Assembly: GCA_001786805.1 (NCBI GenBank) | Contig: MFTJ01000033.1 | Span: 1 to 7,197, forward strand | Direction: 5' to 3' | DNA from: Candidatus Nomurabacteria bacterium RIFCSPHIGHO2_01_FULL_39_10 | Lineage (GTDB): Bacteria; Patescibacteriota; Minisyncoccia; Phycocordibacterales; UBA9973 | DNA: 7,197 nucleotides | In this document: positions 1 to 5,578 of the stretch, one piece after another | Numbering within the stretch: position 1 is the first letter of the stretch | How the letters are laid out: each line of letters begins with the position of its first letter | Notes under the pieces: model-generated | What the model was told of the DNA's origin: nothing | What the model saw: only the letters and a program-made list of their open reading frames with translations | Database searches by the model: none | Made by a program: the position numbers and the translations under genes

Positions 1-1
1 A

Positions 2-898
2 GTCACCCTAGAAACACTCTGCATAGAATCAACCCCCACATTTAGCGCAGAGGGAACAACAATCCAATTTGGCGTAACCGATTTCACCGGACAAAAAGCG
101 AAAGATGGAACAGAAAAATATACCTACAGAAGCGGCGTCTTTGTTCAACAAGACCAAACGATAAATGCAATCGACCTCCAACAACTTCCCATCTATCATG
201 AATTACATCTCAAACCATATTCAACACAACGTATCCAAAGCATGCAAATCCAGCAGAATCCAAACAACCCAACACAATTTAACCTTCTAATTGGCGCCAT
301 GTCCGGCTGCTGCGATGGCGCAGTAATAGGAGGACTATATTCAGTAGAAGACAATTCATTTGACATCCTCTTTGCCAAACGAGTGCCATTCAATCCCTAT
401 GCCATCGTTGGCGCAATAACATATCCAACAGAACAAAAAGACAAAGAGAGAATAGTTCAAAATAACGACACATCAGCCCATCTCTTCGTAGGCGGTTGTG
501 GCTGCGATGGCGCAGGAATTCAATATATCTACGCCTGCAACAGATTTACCGAGCAAGAATACATCTTGAATCTTAAAGATGTACAATACACTCAACTTGA
601 CCCCCGCATAACTGAATCTACACTCTCCTCAGATTCATTTCTCCACGACTACCTCTTCAATCCGCTCAAAATAAAAAACAATGCCCTCACGTATGGCCAA
701 GTCAACATTGAACAAGCCTACAAAATTGCCCAACACTATGACAAAAAGAAAGAATTATGGCAAACAGAAACTGATGAACAAAAAAAGAGAACAATAGAAT
801 ACAATCTCAACCCAATCGAAGAAACACTTTCCAAAATTCGTCATGCCGCATCCCAAAGTAAATTTCTACGCAGAGAAAGAGACGAGGTTTACCCATGA
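2..898 (+). CDS. Unknown protein with duplicated Cys-Asp-Gly motif (5' end missing)
   Basis: The frame is open from the window edge, so the gene starts upstream; 298 codons are visible and the internal ATG at 242 is probably not the start. I do not recognise the family. Two related segments lie 64 residues apart: FNLLIGAMSGCCDGAVIGG (visible residues 93-111) and HLFVGGCGCDGAGIQYIYAC (160-179). Each is a hydrophobic strand, then Gly/Cys-rich CDGA, then another strand, which would suit repeated beta units such as propeller blades; that is inference. The C-terminal part (about 230-298) is charged and helical. There is no signal peptide or membrane segment in the visible part. The stop overlaps the next start as ATGA, so the two genes are probably translationally coupled. 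Confident as a gene, not as a function. Confidence 0.8.
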   Translation, partial: VTLETLCIESTPTFSAEGTTIQFGVTDFTGQKAKDGTEKYTYRSGVFVQQDQTINAIDLQQLPIYHELHLKPYSTQRIQSMQIQQNPNNPTQFNLLIGAMSGCCDGAVIGGLYSVEDNSFDILFAKRVPFNPYAIVGAITYPTEQKDKERIVQNNDTSAHLFVGGCGCDGAGIQYIYACNRFTEQEYILNLKDVQYTQLDPRITESTLSSDSFLHDYLFNPLKIKNNALTYGQVNIEQAYKIAQHYDKKKELWQTETDEQKKRTIEYNLNPIEETLSKIRHAASQSKFLRRERDEVYP

Positions 899-1755
899 AA
901 ATACAAGCCCAACCCCACACGTTTGCCTTTCAAACCCCGCAACAATTCAAAGAAGCATATCTCCAATTATATTTAGGAACAGAATTTGAGCAGTATCAGC
1001 AACTCAACCAATCGCTCACCGCAACAGATATAGCAACCTACCAAACCCAAAAAGAAACACTTGAAGAATATAACAAACAAAAACAAGCATTTATTCGAAA
1101 AGTACAACAAAATAGCGCTACACCCCAAGAATACGAAACTCAACAACAAATCGATGTCGCAATCAAAGAAATAACATTGGATGGAAAAATAACCAAATAC
1201 TTCTCAATTCAAGAAAAAATAAGCACCCCTTACCACAGAGCAGCAAGAGTACGCAACAACTACATCACCCAATACAATCCCAAAGATCGTAACATTTTAT
1301 TGATACATGGAGAAAACGGCACACCTAGTTTATTCTCAGATCTTGCCAATATTCTGCGTGCCGATGGGGGATTAGTCACCCAAAGTAATTATCATGCTAT
1401 ACCACTTTTGGAGAAACCAGAACCTACACAAATAGATACAACACAACCAGAATCAACACCGCCAGAATTAACAAAAACCATTGCAACAAAAACAGACACA
1501 CAAGACAATAACGCCATAGACGACATCATCTACACCGCATTTGAAATCTGCGGCCGCAACGATGGCAAAGAAACCTGGCCAATCTTAAGACACGCAGAAA
1601 AAAATGATGGATTCACCCTCTTCTTTCTTAGTGATGCACCATTACATGCCCACTGCCAAAACGATCCCGAATTAAAATATGCCAAAGAACTGCACAAACA
1701 ACACAAAAAAATCTTCATAATGACTGATAACTACTACTGCCCACGCGCGCTCTAA
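895..1755 (+). CDS. Unknown multi-part protein coupled to the upstream gene
   Basis: This 286-aa protein starts at the ATG that overlaps the upstream stop (ATGA), with a GAGGT Shine-Dalgarno at 884-888 six bases ahead, which settles the start. Residues 15-110 are Gln/Lys/Glu-rich and probably helical. Residues 130-170 form a more compact segment (RNILLIHGENGTPSLFSDLA). Residues 172-207 are a Pro/Thr/Glu-rich linker. Residues 208-286 form a C-terminal domain with two strand-like stretches (FTLFFLSDA and KIFIMTDNYY) and cysteines at 219, 254 and 282. The C-terminal alternation of strands and helices resembles part of a Rossmann- or receiver-like fold, but no catalytic motif is recognisable. No membrane segment is seen. 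Its coupling to the upstream gene suggests that the two products work together. Confidence 0.8.
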   Translation: MKIQAQPHTFAFQTPQQFKEAYLQLYLGTEFEQYQQLNQSLTATDIATYQTQKETLEEYNKQKQAFIRKVQQNSATPQEYETQQQIDVAIKEITLDGKITKYFSIQEKISTPYHRAARVRNNYITQYNPKDRNILLIHGENGTPSLFSDLANILRADGGLVTQSNYHAIPLLEKPEPTQIDTTQPESTPPELTKTIATKTDTQDNNAIDDIIYTAFEICGRNDGKETWPILRHAEKNDGFTLFFLSDAPLHAHCQNDPELKYAKELHKQHKKIFIMTDNYYCPRAL

Positions 1756-1756
1756 C

Positions 1757-1763
1757 TATAAAA
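1757..1763 (+). promoter_or_regulatory. Candidate TATA box before the receiver-domain gene
   Basis: TATAAAA lies directly after the preceding stop codon and about 57 bases before the ATG at 1814. Initiation about 25 bases downstream would give a leader of roughly 30 bases containing GAGG (1801-1804), nine bases before the start. The whole gap is AT-rich, so the match is weak evidence, and read-through from upstream is equally possible. Confidence 0.3.
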
Positions 1764-1813
1764 TGAACAATTAAAAAAACATAAAATCAAAAATAACAAA
1801 GAGGAAAACCAAC

Positions 1814-2356
1814 ATGACAACCAACCAACAACAACCAACACCAAGCCCCACAAAACCACTCGACATCCTCGTCATCGAAGATACACCACTGCATCAAGAA
1901 AGCGCCGACGATCAATTCCTCAACCAACACTCAAATTACGCGTTCACCCTCGCTCACAACTACGAACAAGCAAAACAACTACTCACCTCTATAAACAAAC
2001 CATTTGATATCGTCTTAACCGACTTAATGATGCCAAAAGGCTCAAGAGACACCATGAGTCCCAAAGGCATGGAATACATCTTCGACCAATTACCCTACGG
2101 CTTCCCCCTCGCTCTTCTCGCCGCAAAACAAAACGTCCCCTACATCGCCATCGTCACCGACATCAATCACCACGACCACCCCATGTCCGCCTGTATTGAT
2201 AATTTAAGCAGCGCCTATTGGAATGATGAAGCATCAAAATCTTCATTATACAAAATCAACAACTCCGTCTTAGGCATCTTCCACGCCCCATTCTTAGAAA
2301 ACAAAGCCAAAGACTGGATGAAAGTAGTGGATGTATTAATGAATAACTCAAAATAA
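1814..2356 (+). CDS. Receiver-domain (response-regulator-like) protein
   Basis: This 180-aa protein consists essentially of one receiver domain after a Pro/Gln-rich tail (1-15). Beta-1 LDILVIEDTP carries the acidic pair E22/D23, and beta-3 FDIVLTDLMMPKG carries the expected phosphoacceptor D70 in a canonical TDLMMP setting. Beta-4 YIAIVTD supplies the conserved Thr (T115). Two features are unusual. About 20 extra residues (76-97) follow the phosphorylation loop, and INHHDHPMSA (117-126) follows beta-4 with three histidines. At the usual beta-5 Lys-Pro site the sequence reads FHAPF (156-160), so the conserved lysine appears to be missing. There is no output domain, so it would act by protein contact. 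From memory, similar stand-alone receivers with PYGF and NHH motifs occur in CPR bacteria and DPANN archaea. GAGG nine bases upstream supports the start. Confidence 0.85.
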   Translation: MTTNQQQPTPSPTKPLDILVIEDTPLHQESADDQFLNQHSNYAFTLAHNYEQAKQLLTSINKPFDIVLTDLMMPKGSRDTMSPKGMEYIFDQLPYGFPLALLAAKQNVPYIAIVTDINHHDHPMSACIDNLSSAYWNDEASKSSLYKINNSVLGIFHAPFLENKAKDWMKVVDVLMNNSK

Positions 2357-2392
2357 AAAATAAACAAAAAAAGTAAGAGAATAAAACCAAAA

Positions 2393-2776
2393 ATGAAAAT
2401 CGGCATCATAAATACATCAACAGAAAGCAGCCCGCTTGCCAAAACATTTGAAATGCTCTGCAAATTACCCCCTCATGAAAATATCGAAACACAAATCTAC
2501 CAATCAGAACAATTCAACCCAACTCTAATCAAACAAGACAACATAGACTACATCCTCATGTATGGCGCAACCCCTCAAGACGACGGTCTCGCCAAAGCCA
2601 TCCACAAACACAGCCCAATACCTTTTTTCTACTACCTTCTCCCAGGCTACGGAGAACACGAAAAACGCTATCACGAATTAGACAAATCTGGCATCGAAGT
2701 ATACTTTGCCATTAAAACAGAAACCATGAAAGGTTCCGAAGATTTAATCGAACGATTAAGACAATTAGGAGAATGA
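2393..2776 (+). CDS. Small Rossmann/receiver-like protein, paralogue of the 4071-4442 gene
   Basis: This 127-aa protein is of unknown function. Its likely layout follows a small alternating alpha/beta fold: beta-1 MKIGIINT, beta-2 near TQIYQS (33-38), beta-3 IDYILMYGAT (51-60), beta-4 PIPFFYYLLPG (75-85), beta-5 GIEVYF (100-105) and a final helix DLIERLRQLGE. This matches a receiver domain in size and order, but the beta-1 acidic pair and the beta-3 phosphoacceptor Asp are absent, so at most it is a degenerate receiver. The 4071-4442 product shares IGIINT, YQS, DYIL.YG.T, P.P..YLL.PG, RYHEL and GIE.Y in the same order. The stop codon overlaps the ATG at 2773 of the next gene. The leader is A-rich with no clear Shine-Dalgarno. 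Confidence 0.8.
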   Translation: MKIGIINTSTESSPLAKTFEMLCKLPPHENIETQIYQSEQFNPTLIKQDNIDYILMYGATPQDDGLAKAIHKHSPIPFFYYLLPGYGEHEKRYHELDKSGIEVYFAIKTETMKGSEDLIERLRQLGE

Positions 2777-2878
2777 AGAAAATAATACCCATGACAGCTA
2801 CACCCCAAGACCCATTTGTCCAACTCCAAGAGATATTAACAAAAATGGCCAAACAGCAAGAACAAGAATTGACATCCT

Positions 2879-2899
2879 CCCCAACCATAAATGGTGGGG
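2879..2899 (-). repeat. IS right-end bulged hairpin
   Basis: On the + strand CCCC-A-ACCAT and ATGGT-GGGG pair around an AA loop with one unpaired A, a stem of nine pairs with a single bulge. It lies between the transposase stop (2907) and the element edge. In IS200/IS605 elements such subterminal hairpins are bound by the transposase as single strands, with a guide sequence at the foot; here that is GAAT on the - strand. Confidence 0.85.
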
Positions 2900-2906
2900 A
2901 TTCCTT

Positions 2907-3356
2907 TTATGAAGTAATAAAATCTTTGGCGTGATGGGTCTCATGATTTGCAACATATTCTTTGGCTTTTTCCAGAGTAATATGGCCAACTGAGGCGATG
3001 AATTTTCCATCGCCCCATAACTGACGTTTGCCCTTTTCTCTCCAGTAAAACTTTTTGAGTTTTTGCTCTTCAATTATGAAGAGCATCCTTGCTGTATATC
3101 CTTTCATCAAACCAATGACTTGGGATGGACCAACGCTTGGACGTAGTGTTGCAATCACGTGAACGTGATTTGGTGCAACTTCAAGTTCTTCAATGCAAAA
3201 ACGAAATCTTTTGGCTGCTTCATACAAAAAAATTTCGCAAAGCTTTTGAAGTTTGACATCTACAAACACATTGTAACGATACTTGGTCACCCACTGAAAG
3301 TGCCAAGTACTCCAACCTATGCCGTGTTTATAGGCGTGGTCTTGGTAAATACTCAT
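2907..3356 (-). CDS. tnpA: IS200/IS605-family Y1 transposase TnpA
   Basis: This 149-aa protein has the usual length for the family. It is a metal-dependent single-strand DNA transposase that acts as a dimer, nicking at the element ends through a tyrosine and rejoining the strands. The HUH motif is NHVHVIATLRP (H64, H66). The catalytic tyrosine is most likely Y134 in KAKEYVANH. The family block FYWREKGKRQLWGDGKFIAS (103-122), ending in VGH, precedes it. The start is fixed by a strong Shine-Dalgarno, AAAGGAGGTGA (3373-3363), six bases before the ATG and far stronger than those of the host genes. An inverted repeat pairs over the start (see 3356-3415), suggesting repressed translation. It lies antisense within the split host gene. 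No truncation or frameshift is seen. Confidence 0.95.
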   Translation of the reverse strand: MSIYQDHAYKHGIGWSTWHFQWVTKYRYNVFVDVKLQKLCEIFLYEAAKRFRFCIEELEVAPNHVHVIATLRPSVGPSQVIGLMKGYTARMLFIIEEQKLKKFYWREKGKRQLWGDGKFIASVGHITLEKAKEYVANHETHHAKDFITS

Positions 3357-3415
3357 TGTGCCTCACCTCCTTTGTGAAGCCCATCACTTTACCAAGCCAC
3401 AGAGCCGAGGCACAA
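3356..3415 (-). promoter_or_regulatory. Predicted RNA hairpin masking the tnpA ribosome-binding site
   Basis: In the tnpA leader, TTGTGCCTC (from 3415 down to 3407) is perfectly complementary over nine bases to GAGGCACAA (3364-3356). The second arm covers the end of the Shine-Dalgarno, the spacer and the first base of the ATG. Inside it, CTC can pair with GAG of the Shine-Dalgarno and TGTG with CACA, extending the stem. Bacterial IS200 is known to hold back its transposase by a leader stem-loop over the ribosome-binding site. The same role here is inferred from the pairing alone. Confidence 0.65.
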
Positions 3416-3439
3416 ACATTAGTATCTTTCGCAATTCAT

Positions 3440-3460
3440 CCCCACCGCTGAAGCGGGGGG
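3440..3460 (-). repeat. IS left-end bulged hairpin
   Basis: On the + strand CCCC-A-CCGC and GCGG-GGGG pair around a TGAA loop with one unpaired A. This is the same architecture as the right-end hairpin with a different inner stem, as is typical of the IS200/IS605 family. On the - strand GAAAT sits directly 5' of its foot, in the position of a left-end guide. The flanking target TTGAG lies just outside the element. Confidence 0.85.
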
Positions 3461-4003
3461 ATTTCTTGCTCAAAAGTTATTTAAATTATAGAGAACAATC
3501 TTTTTTCAACGCTCTTCCAAAAGATGCAAAAACACTTTATATACATCAATCACATCGTTCCCCACACGACAACACCATCCAAAAAATAGAACAACTCTAC
3601 GGCAAAGAAAATATCCTACACACAATAGCCCCCTCCCATTCCGGCCAATCATTTACCGATTACTATCCTGAAATCGAACAACAAAAAGCAGACAAACTAA
3701 ACAACCCTTTACAAAAATTCCTAACTGAAAAAACCCTCGATGCCATAATCTACCTCTGCGACTTCGTCTGCGATGGCTACCAAAGCCCCATCTTCCCTGA
3801 AGACGTCGTCACAAGCTACCACATTTCACACGCCATTCATAAAGCACAACAACAACAAAAACCATTGATTGTGGGATATCGAAATAACTTCTGCTTCACC
3901 GTAAATTGCCCCGAACGTGAATATATCACAAATCCACAAGAAATGAAAATACCCACAAATACAATACAAATATAATAAAAACCACTTAACAGTAATGAAA
4001 ACA

Positions 4004-4017
4004 GAAAAGTTTATAAA
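4004..4017 (+). promoter_or_regulatory. Archaeal BRE/TATA promoter for the 4071 gene and methyltransferase
   Basis: GAAAAG (4004-4009), a purine-rich BRE-like element, is directly followed by TTTATAAA (4010-4017), close to the archaeal consensus. Initiation about 25 bases downstream, near 4036-4043, would leave a leader of about 30 bases before ATG 4071. This is the clearest promoter in the window. It makes the 4071 gene and the methyltransferase expressible independently of the IS insertion upstream. Confidence 0.65.
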
Positions 4018-4070
4018 TCAAACTCCATTTTCCATCAGATAAAGACATCAAACCACAAAAACCAATTAAA

Positions 4071-4442
4071 ATGAACATCGGCATTATAAATACCTATTAC
4101 GGAAAAATTAATGGACCAATGAGATTAGATCAAATGCTTGCAGATTTTTGCAGCATCAACCCTAATCTCAACACAAAACTATATCAATCAAACATATTTA
4201 AACCTCACCAAGTCCAACAAGACAGATTAGATTATATTCTGACCTATGGTGGAACAAAAACAGAAGACAATTTTGTAAAAAAACTTCACACTCAAAATCC
4301 TGTGCCTATATTATACTTACTTTGTCCAGGAAACACCAATATACAACAGCGCTACCATGAACTAACCACAACAGGAATAGAAACATACCACGATATTGAA
4401 GAGTTAATGAGTAGATTACTTGACATTGGTAGACATCATTAA
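4071..4442 (+). CDS. Small Rossmann/receiver-like protein, paralogue of the 2393-2776 gene
   Basis: This 123-aa protein is of unknown function. It shares with the 2393-2776 product, in order, IGIINT (3-8), YQS (38-40), a QD.(L/I)DYIL.YG.T block (50-62), P.P..YLL.PG (77-87), RYHEL (94-98) and GIE.Y (102-106). The alternating strand/helix order looks like a small receiver-type fold without phosphorylation residues: beta-1 has no acidic pair, and beta-3 ends in YG in place of the acceptor Asp. The two genes flank the IS-interrupted gene, so the unit probably arose by duplication within the cluster. It has its own good promoter at 4004-4017 and lies 11 bases before the methyltransferase gene. No Shine-Dalgarno is evident. 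Confidence 0.8.
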   Translation: MNIGIINTYYGKINGPMRLDQMLADFCSINPNLNTKLYQSNIFKPHQVQQDRLDYILTYGGTKTEDNFVKKLHTQNPVPILYLLCPGNTNIQQRYHELTTTGIETYHDIEELMSRLLDIGRHH

Positions 4443-4453
4443 AAAAATATACT

Positions 4454-5236
4454 ATGATTAATTACACTTCATTCACCCAGCAACAACTAATCAAGCTCGC
4501 CAAACAAAAGACACGTGAAGTCTTCTCACCAGAAGAACAACATCTCAGATCATACACTTTTGAAAACCCTCCGCACAAAAGAAAATATATCCATTTCTCC
4601 GCCCTACACTATTTTGAATCAGCAATCATCACACCTGATATGATCACATCATTGCAAAACAACGCAACCCTCCTAAGTGTTGGCAGCGGCGAAGGCCATC
4701 TTGAACGCCTCTTAAAAGACGGATTTCACATCCCAACAAAAAACATCACAACCTCTGACTTATACGAAGATCCAAAAATTGAACACGCCAAATTCCCACA
4801 CTACACTTTTGACATGACCAAACCCTGGCCAAACTTTAATCAACAATTTGACTACATCCTCTTCCCCGAATCTTTTGGTGTCGCATTAATTGATTGGGAA
4901 AATATTGGAAACCCCACAAACCAATCAAGAACCCACCGCTTCTTTAATGAATTAGACAAAACCGAAAAAGAAATACTGGCAGGCAACCTCAACCCACAAC
5001 ATCTCAATTTCTTCATGCAAGTCGTTGGCATGGACGTATCAAGAGTCCATCGAATATACCAAGTCCTACAACAAGCCATCCCACACCTCAAACCACATGG
5101 CGAAATTCGCATCAAACATGGCATAGACGAACCTCAGCAGCGCGCATATATCATGGCAAAACTAGCGCAAGAATATCAAAATATATCATTTCCTACGCAA
5201 TCAGGATCCTATGAAAATTTTGTGGTAAAGTTATAA
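4454..5236 (+). CDS. Class I SAM-dependent methyltransferase, substrate unknown
   Basis: This 260-aa protein has a Rossmann-type methyltransferase core. Motif I is LLSVGSGEGHLERLL (73-87), the glycine-rich SAM loop. Beta-2 ends in ITTSDLYED (98-106), where D102 probably contacts the ribose. FDMTKPWP (119-126) and FDYILFPES (132-140) match motifs II/IV, and HLKPHGEIRIKHG (211-223) resembles the post-motif strand that follows a 'LkpGG' turn. An insert (about 145-195) between the last two parts may recognise substrate. The N-terminal 60 residues are helical and basic. Nothing identifies the substrate: no NPPY-type DNA-methylase motif and no known RNA-binding domain is seen. It follows the 4071 gene by 11 bases and probably shares its promoter. 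Confidence 0.85.
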   Translation: MINYTSFTQQQLIKLAKQKTREVFSPEEQHLRSYTFENPPHKRKYIHFSALHYFESAIITPDMITSLQNNATLLSVGSGEGHLERLLKDGFHIPTKNITTSDLYEDPKIEHAKFPHYTFDMTKPWPNFNQQFDYILFPESFGVALIDWENIGNPTNQSRTHRFFNELDKTEKEILAGNLNPQHLNFFMQVVGMDVSRVHRIYQVLQQAIPHLKPHGEIRIKHGIDEPQQRAYIMAKLAQEYQNISFPTQSGSYENFVVKL

Positions 5237-5281
5237 ACAAATTTTGTAATTCAATCTTTTTAGATAAATTATATCGCAACA

Positions 5282-5289
5282 TTTATATA
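5282..5289 (+). promoter_or_regulatory. TATA box for the vapBC-like operon
   Basis: TTTATATA fits the archaeal TATA consensus. Initiation about 25 bases on, near 5308, would leave roughly 30 bases before the antitoxin ATG at 5342. There is no strong BRE; the bases just upstream read CGCAACA. The palindrome at 5294-5310 lies between this box and the predicted start site. Confidence 0.55.
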
Positions 5290-5293
5290 TAAG

Positions 5294-5310
5294 TTATACT
5301 TTAAGTATAA
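5294..5310 (+). promoter_or_regulatory. Palindromic operator candidate for the antitoxin
   Basis: TTATACTT and AAGTATAA form a perfect inverted repeat of eight bases per arm around a single T. It begins five bases after the TATA box and spans the predicted start site, the position where a bound repressor would block transcription. AbrB/MazE-type antitoxins, alone or with their toxin, usually repress their own operon through such sites. The link to this antitoxin is inference. Confidence 0.55.
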
Positions 5311-5341
5311 TTAATTAGACAAAAGATATAACACACAAAAA

Positions 5342-5560
5342 ATGATAACCTGCAAAACAAAAAAATGGGGAAACTCCCTAGGAATTATCATACCCAACGA
5401 CCAAGTAAAACTGCTTCATTTGGAAGAAGAACAAGAAGTGATGGTAGAAATCACCAAAGCCATAAACCCCCTCAAAGAATTATTTGGGTTTGGGAAAAAC
5501 AACAAAATCACCCGCAAAGAATTTCTCGAAACAAGAAAACTCCTCGAACCACGCATGTAA
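5342..5560 (+). CDS. vapB: VapB-type antitoxin, AbrB/MazE (SpoVT-AbrB) family
   Basis: This 72-aa protein is the usual size for these antitoxins. Residues 1-38 form the swapped-hairpin DNA-binding domain, with the signature KKWGNSLGIIIPNDQVKLLH (7-26) followed by EEQEVMVEI. The C-terminal part NPLKELFGFG (42-51) and TRKEFLETRKLLE (57-69) is the expected toxin-wrapping tail. It would neutralise the downstream PIN toxin and repress the operon. The toxin gene begins 18 bases after its stop. No Shine-Dalgarno precedes the ATG; the leader is A-rich. The +2/+1 shadow frame here is not a gene. Confidence 0.9.
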   Translation: MITCKTKKWGNSLGIIIPNDQVKLLHLEEEQEVMVEITKAINPLKELFGFGKNNKITRKEFLETRKLLEPRM

Positions 5561-5578
5561 ATAATAGAACCCTATAAC

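Larger units (their letters stand above)
2869..3468 (-). mobile_element. Complete IS200-type insertion sequence (IS200/IS605 family), 600 bp
   Basis: The element holds a single Y1 transposase gene and no tnpB, as in the IS200 group. Each end has an imperfect hairpin, with no terminal inverted repeats and no target duplication, as expected of this family. Read in the transposase direction, the right end is GAAT, then the hairpin, AGGATG and TCAA. GAAT and TCAA equal the guide and cleavage tetranucleotides I recall for IS608, which places the low-coordinate edge at 2869. The other edge follows from restoring the host frame with exactly 600 bp and leaves TTGAG (- strand, 3473-3469) as the flanking target. 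The left-end edge could shift by three bases without breaking the frame. Intact ends and gene suggest a recent and possibly active copy. Confidence 0.9.
2773..3975 (+). pseudogene. Unknown gene split by the IS200-type element
   Basis: The two halves are 2773-2868 (32 codons) and 3469-3975 (168 codons plus stop). Joining them without the 600-bp insertion gives one unbroken 200-aa frame running through QQEQE|LKSYLNYREQ. The start at 2773 overlaps the preceding stop (ATGA); ATG at 2791 is an alternative. The restored protein has strand-like segments TLYIHQ (54-59), ILHTIA (81-86), LDAIIYLC (122-129) and PLIVGY (164-169) separated by helices, again suggesting an alpha/beta fold like its neighbours. 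Cysteines 129/133 (CDFVC) and 174/179 (CFTVNC) form two spaced pairs that could bind a metal; this is speculation. As it stands, translation from the original start ends at a TGA at 2932-2934 inside the element, giving a 53-aa stub. The 3' half is intact. Confidence 0.85.

Noticed and set aside
2798..3073. A 91-codon - strand frame crossing the IS edge.
   Set aside because: It overlaps tnpA in another frame and lacks family features; it is a shadow of the transposase gene and the host gene.
2869..3468. The terminal hairpins taken as a short CRISPR-like or REP-like repeat pair.
   Set aside because: There are only two, with different inner stems, placed exactly at the ends of an IS200-type element, which explains them fully.
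4852..5124. A 90-codon - strand frame inside the methyltransferase gene.
   Set aside because: It is antisense to a well-supported methyltransferase and its Cys/Arg-rich composition is typical of a shadow frame.
5365..5577. A 70-codon frame overlapping the antitoxin in another phase.
   Set aside because: The antitoxin frame has a clear AbrB signature; the other frame is low-complexity and basic.
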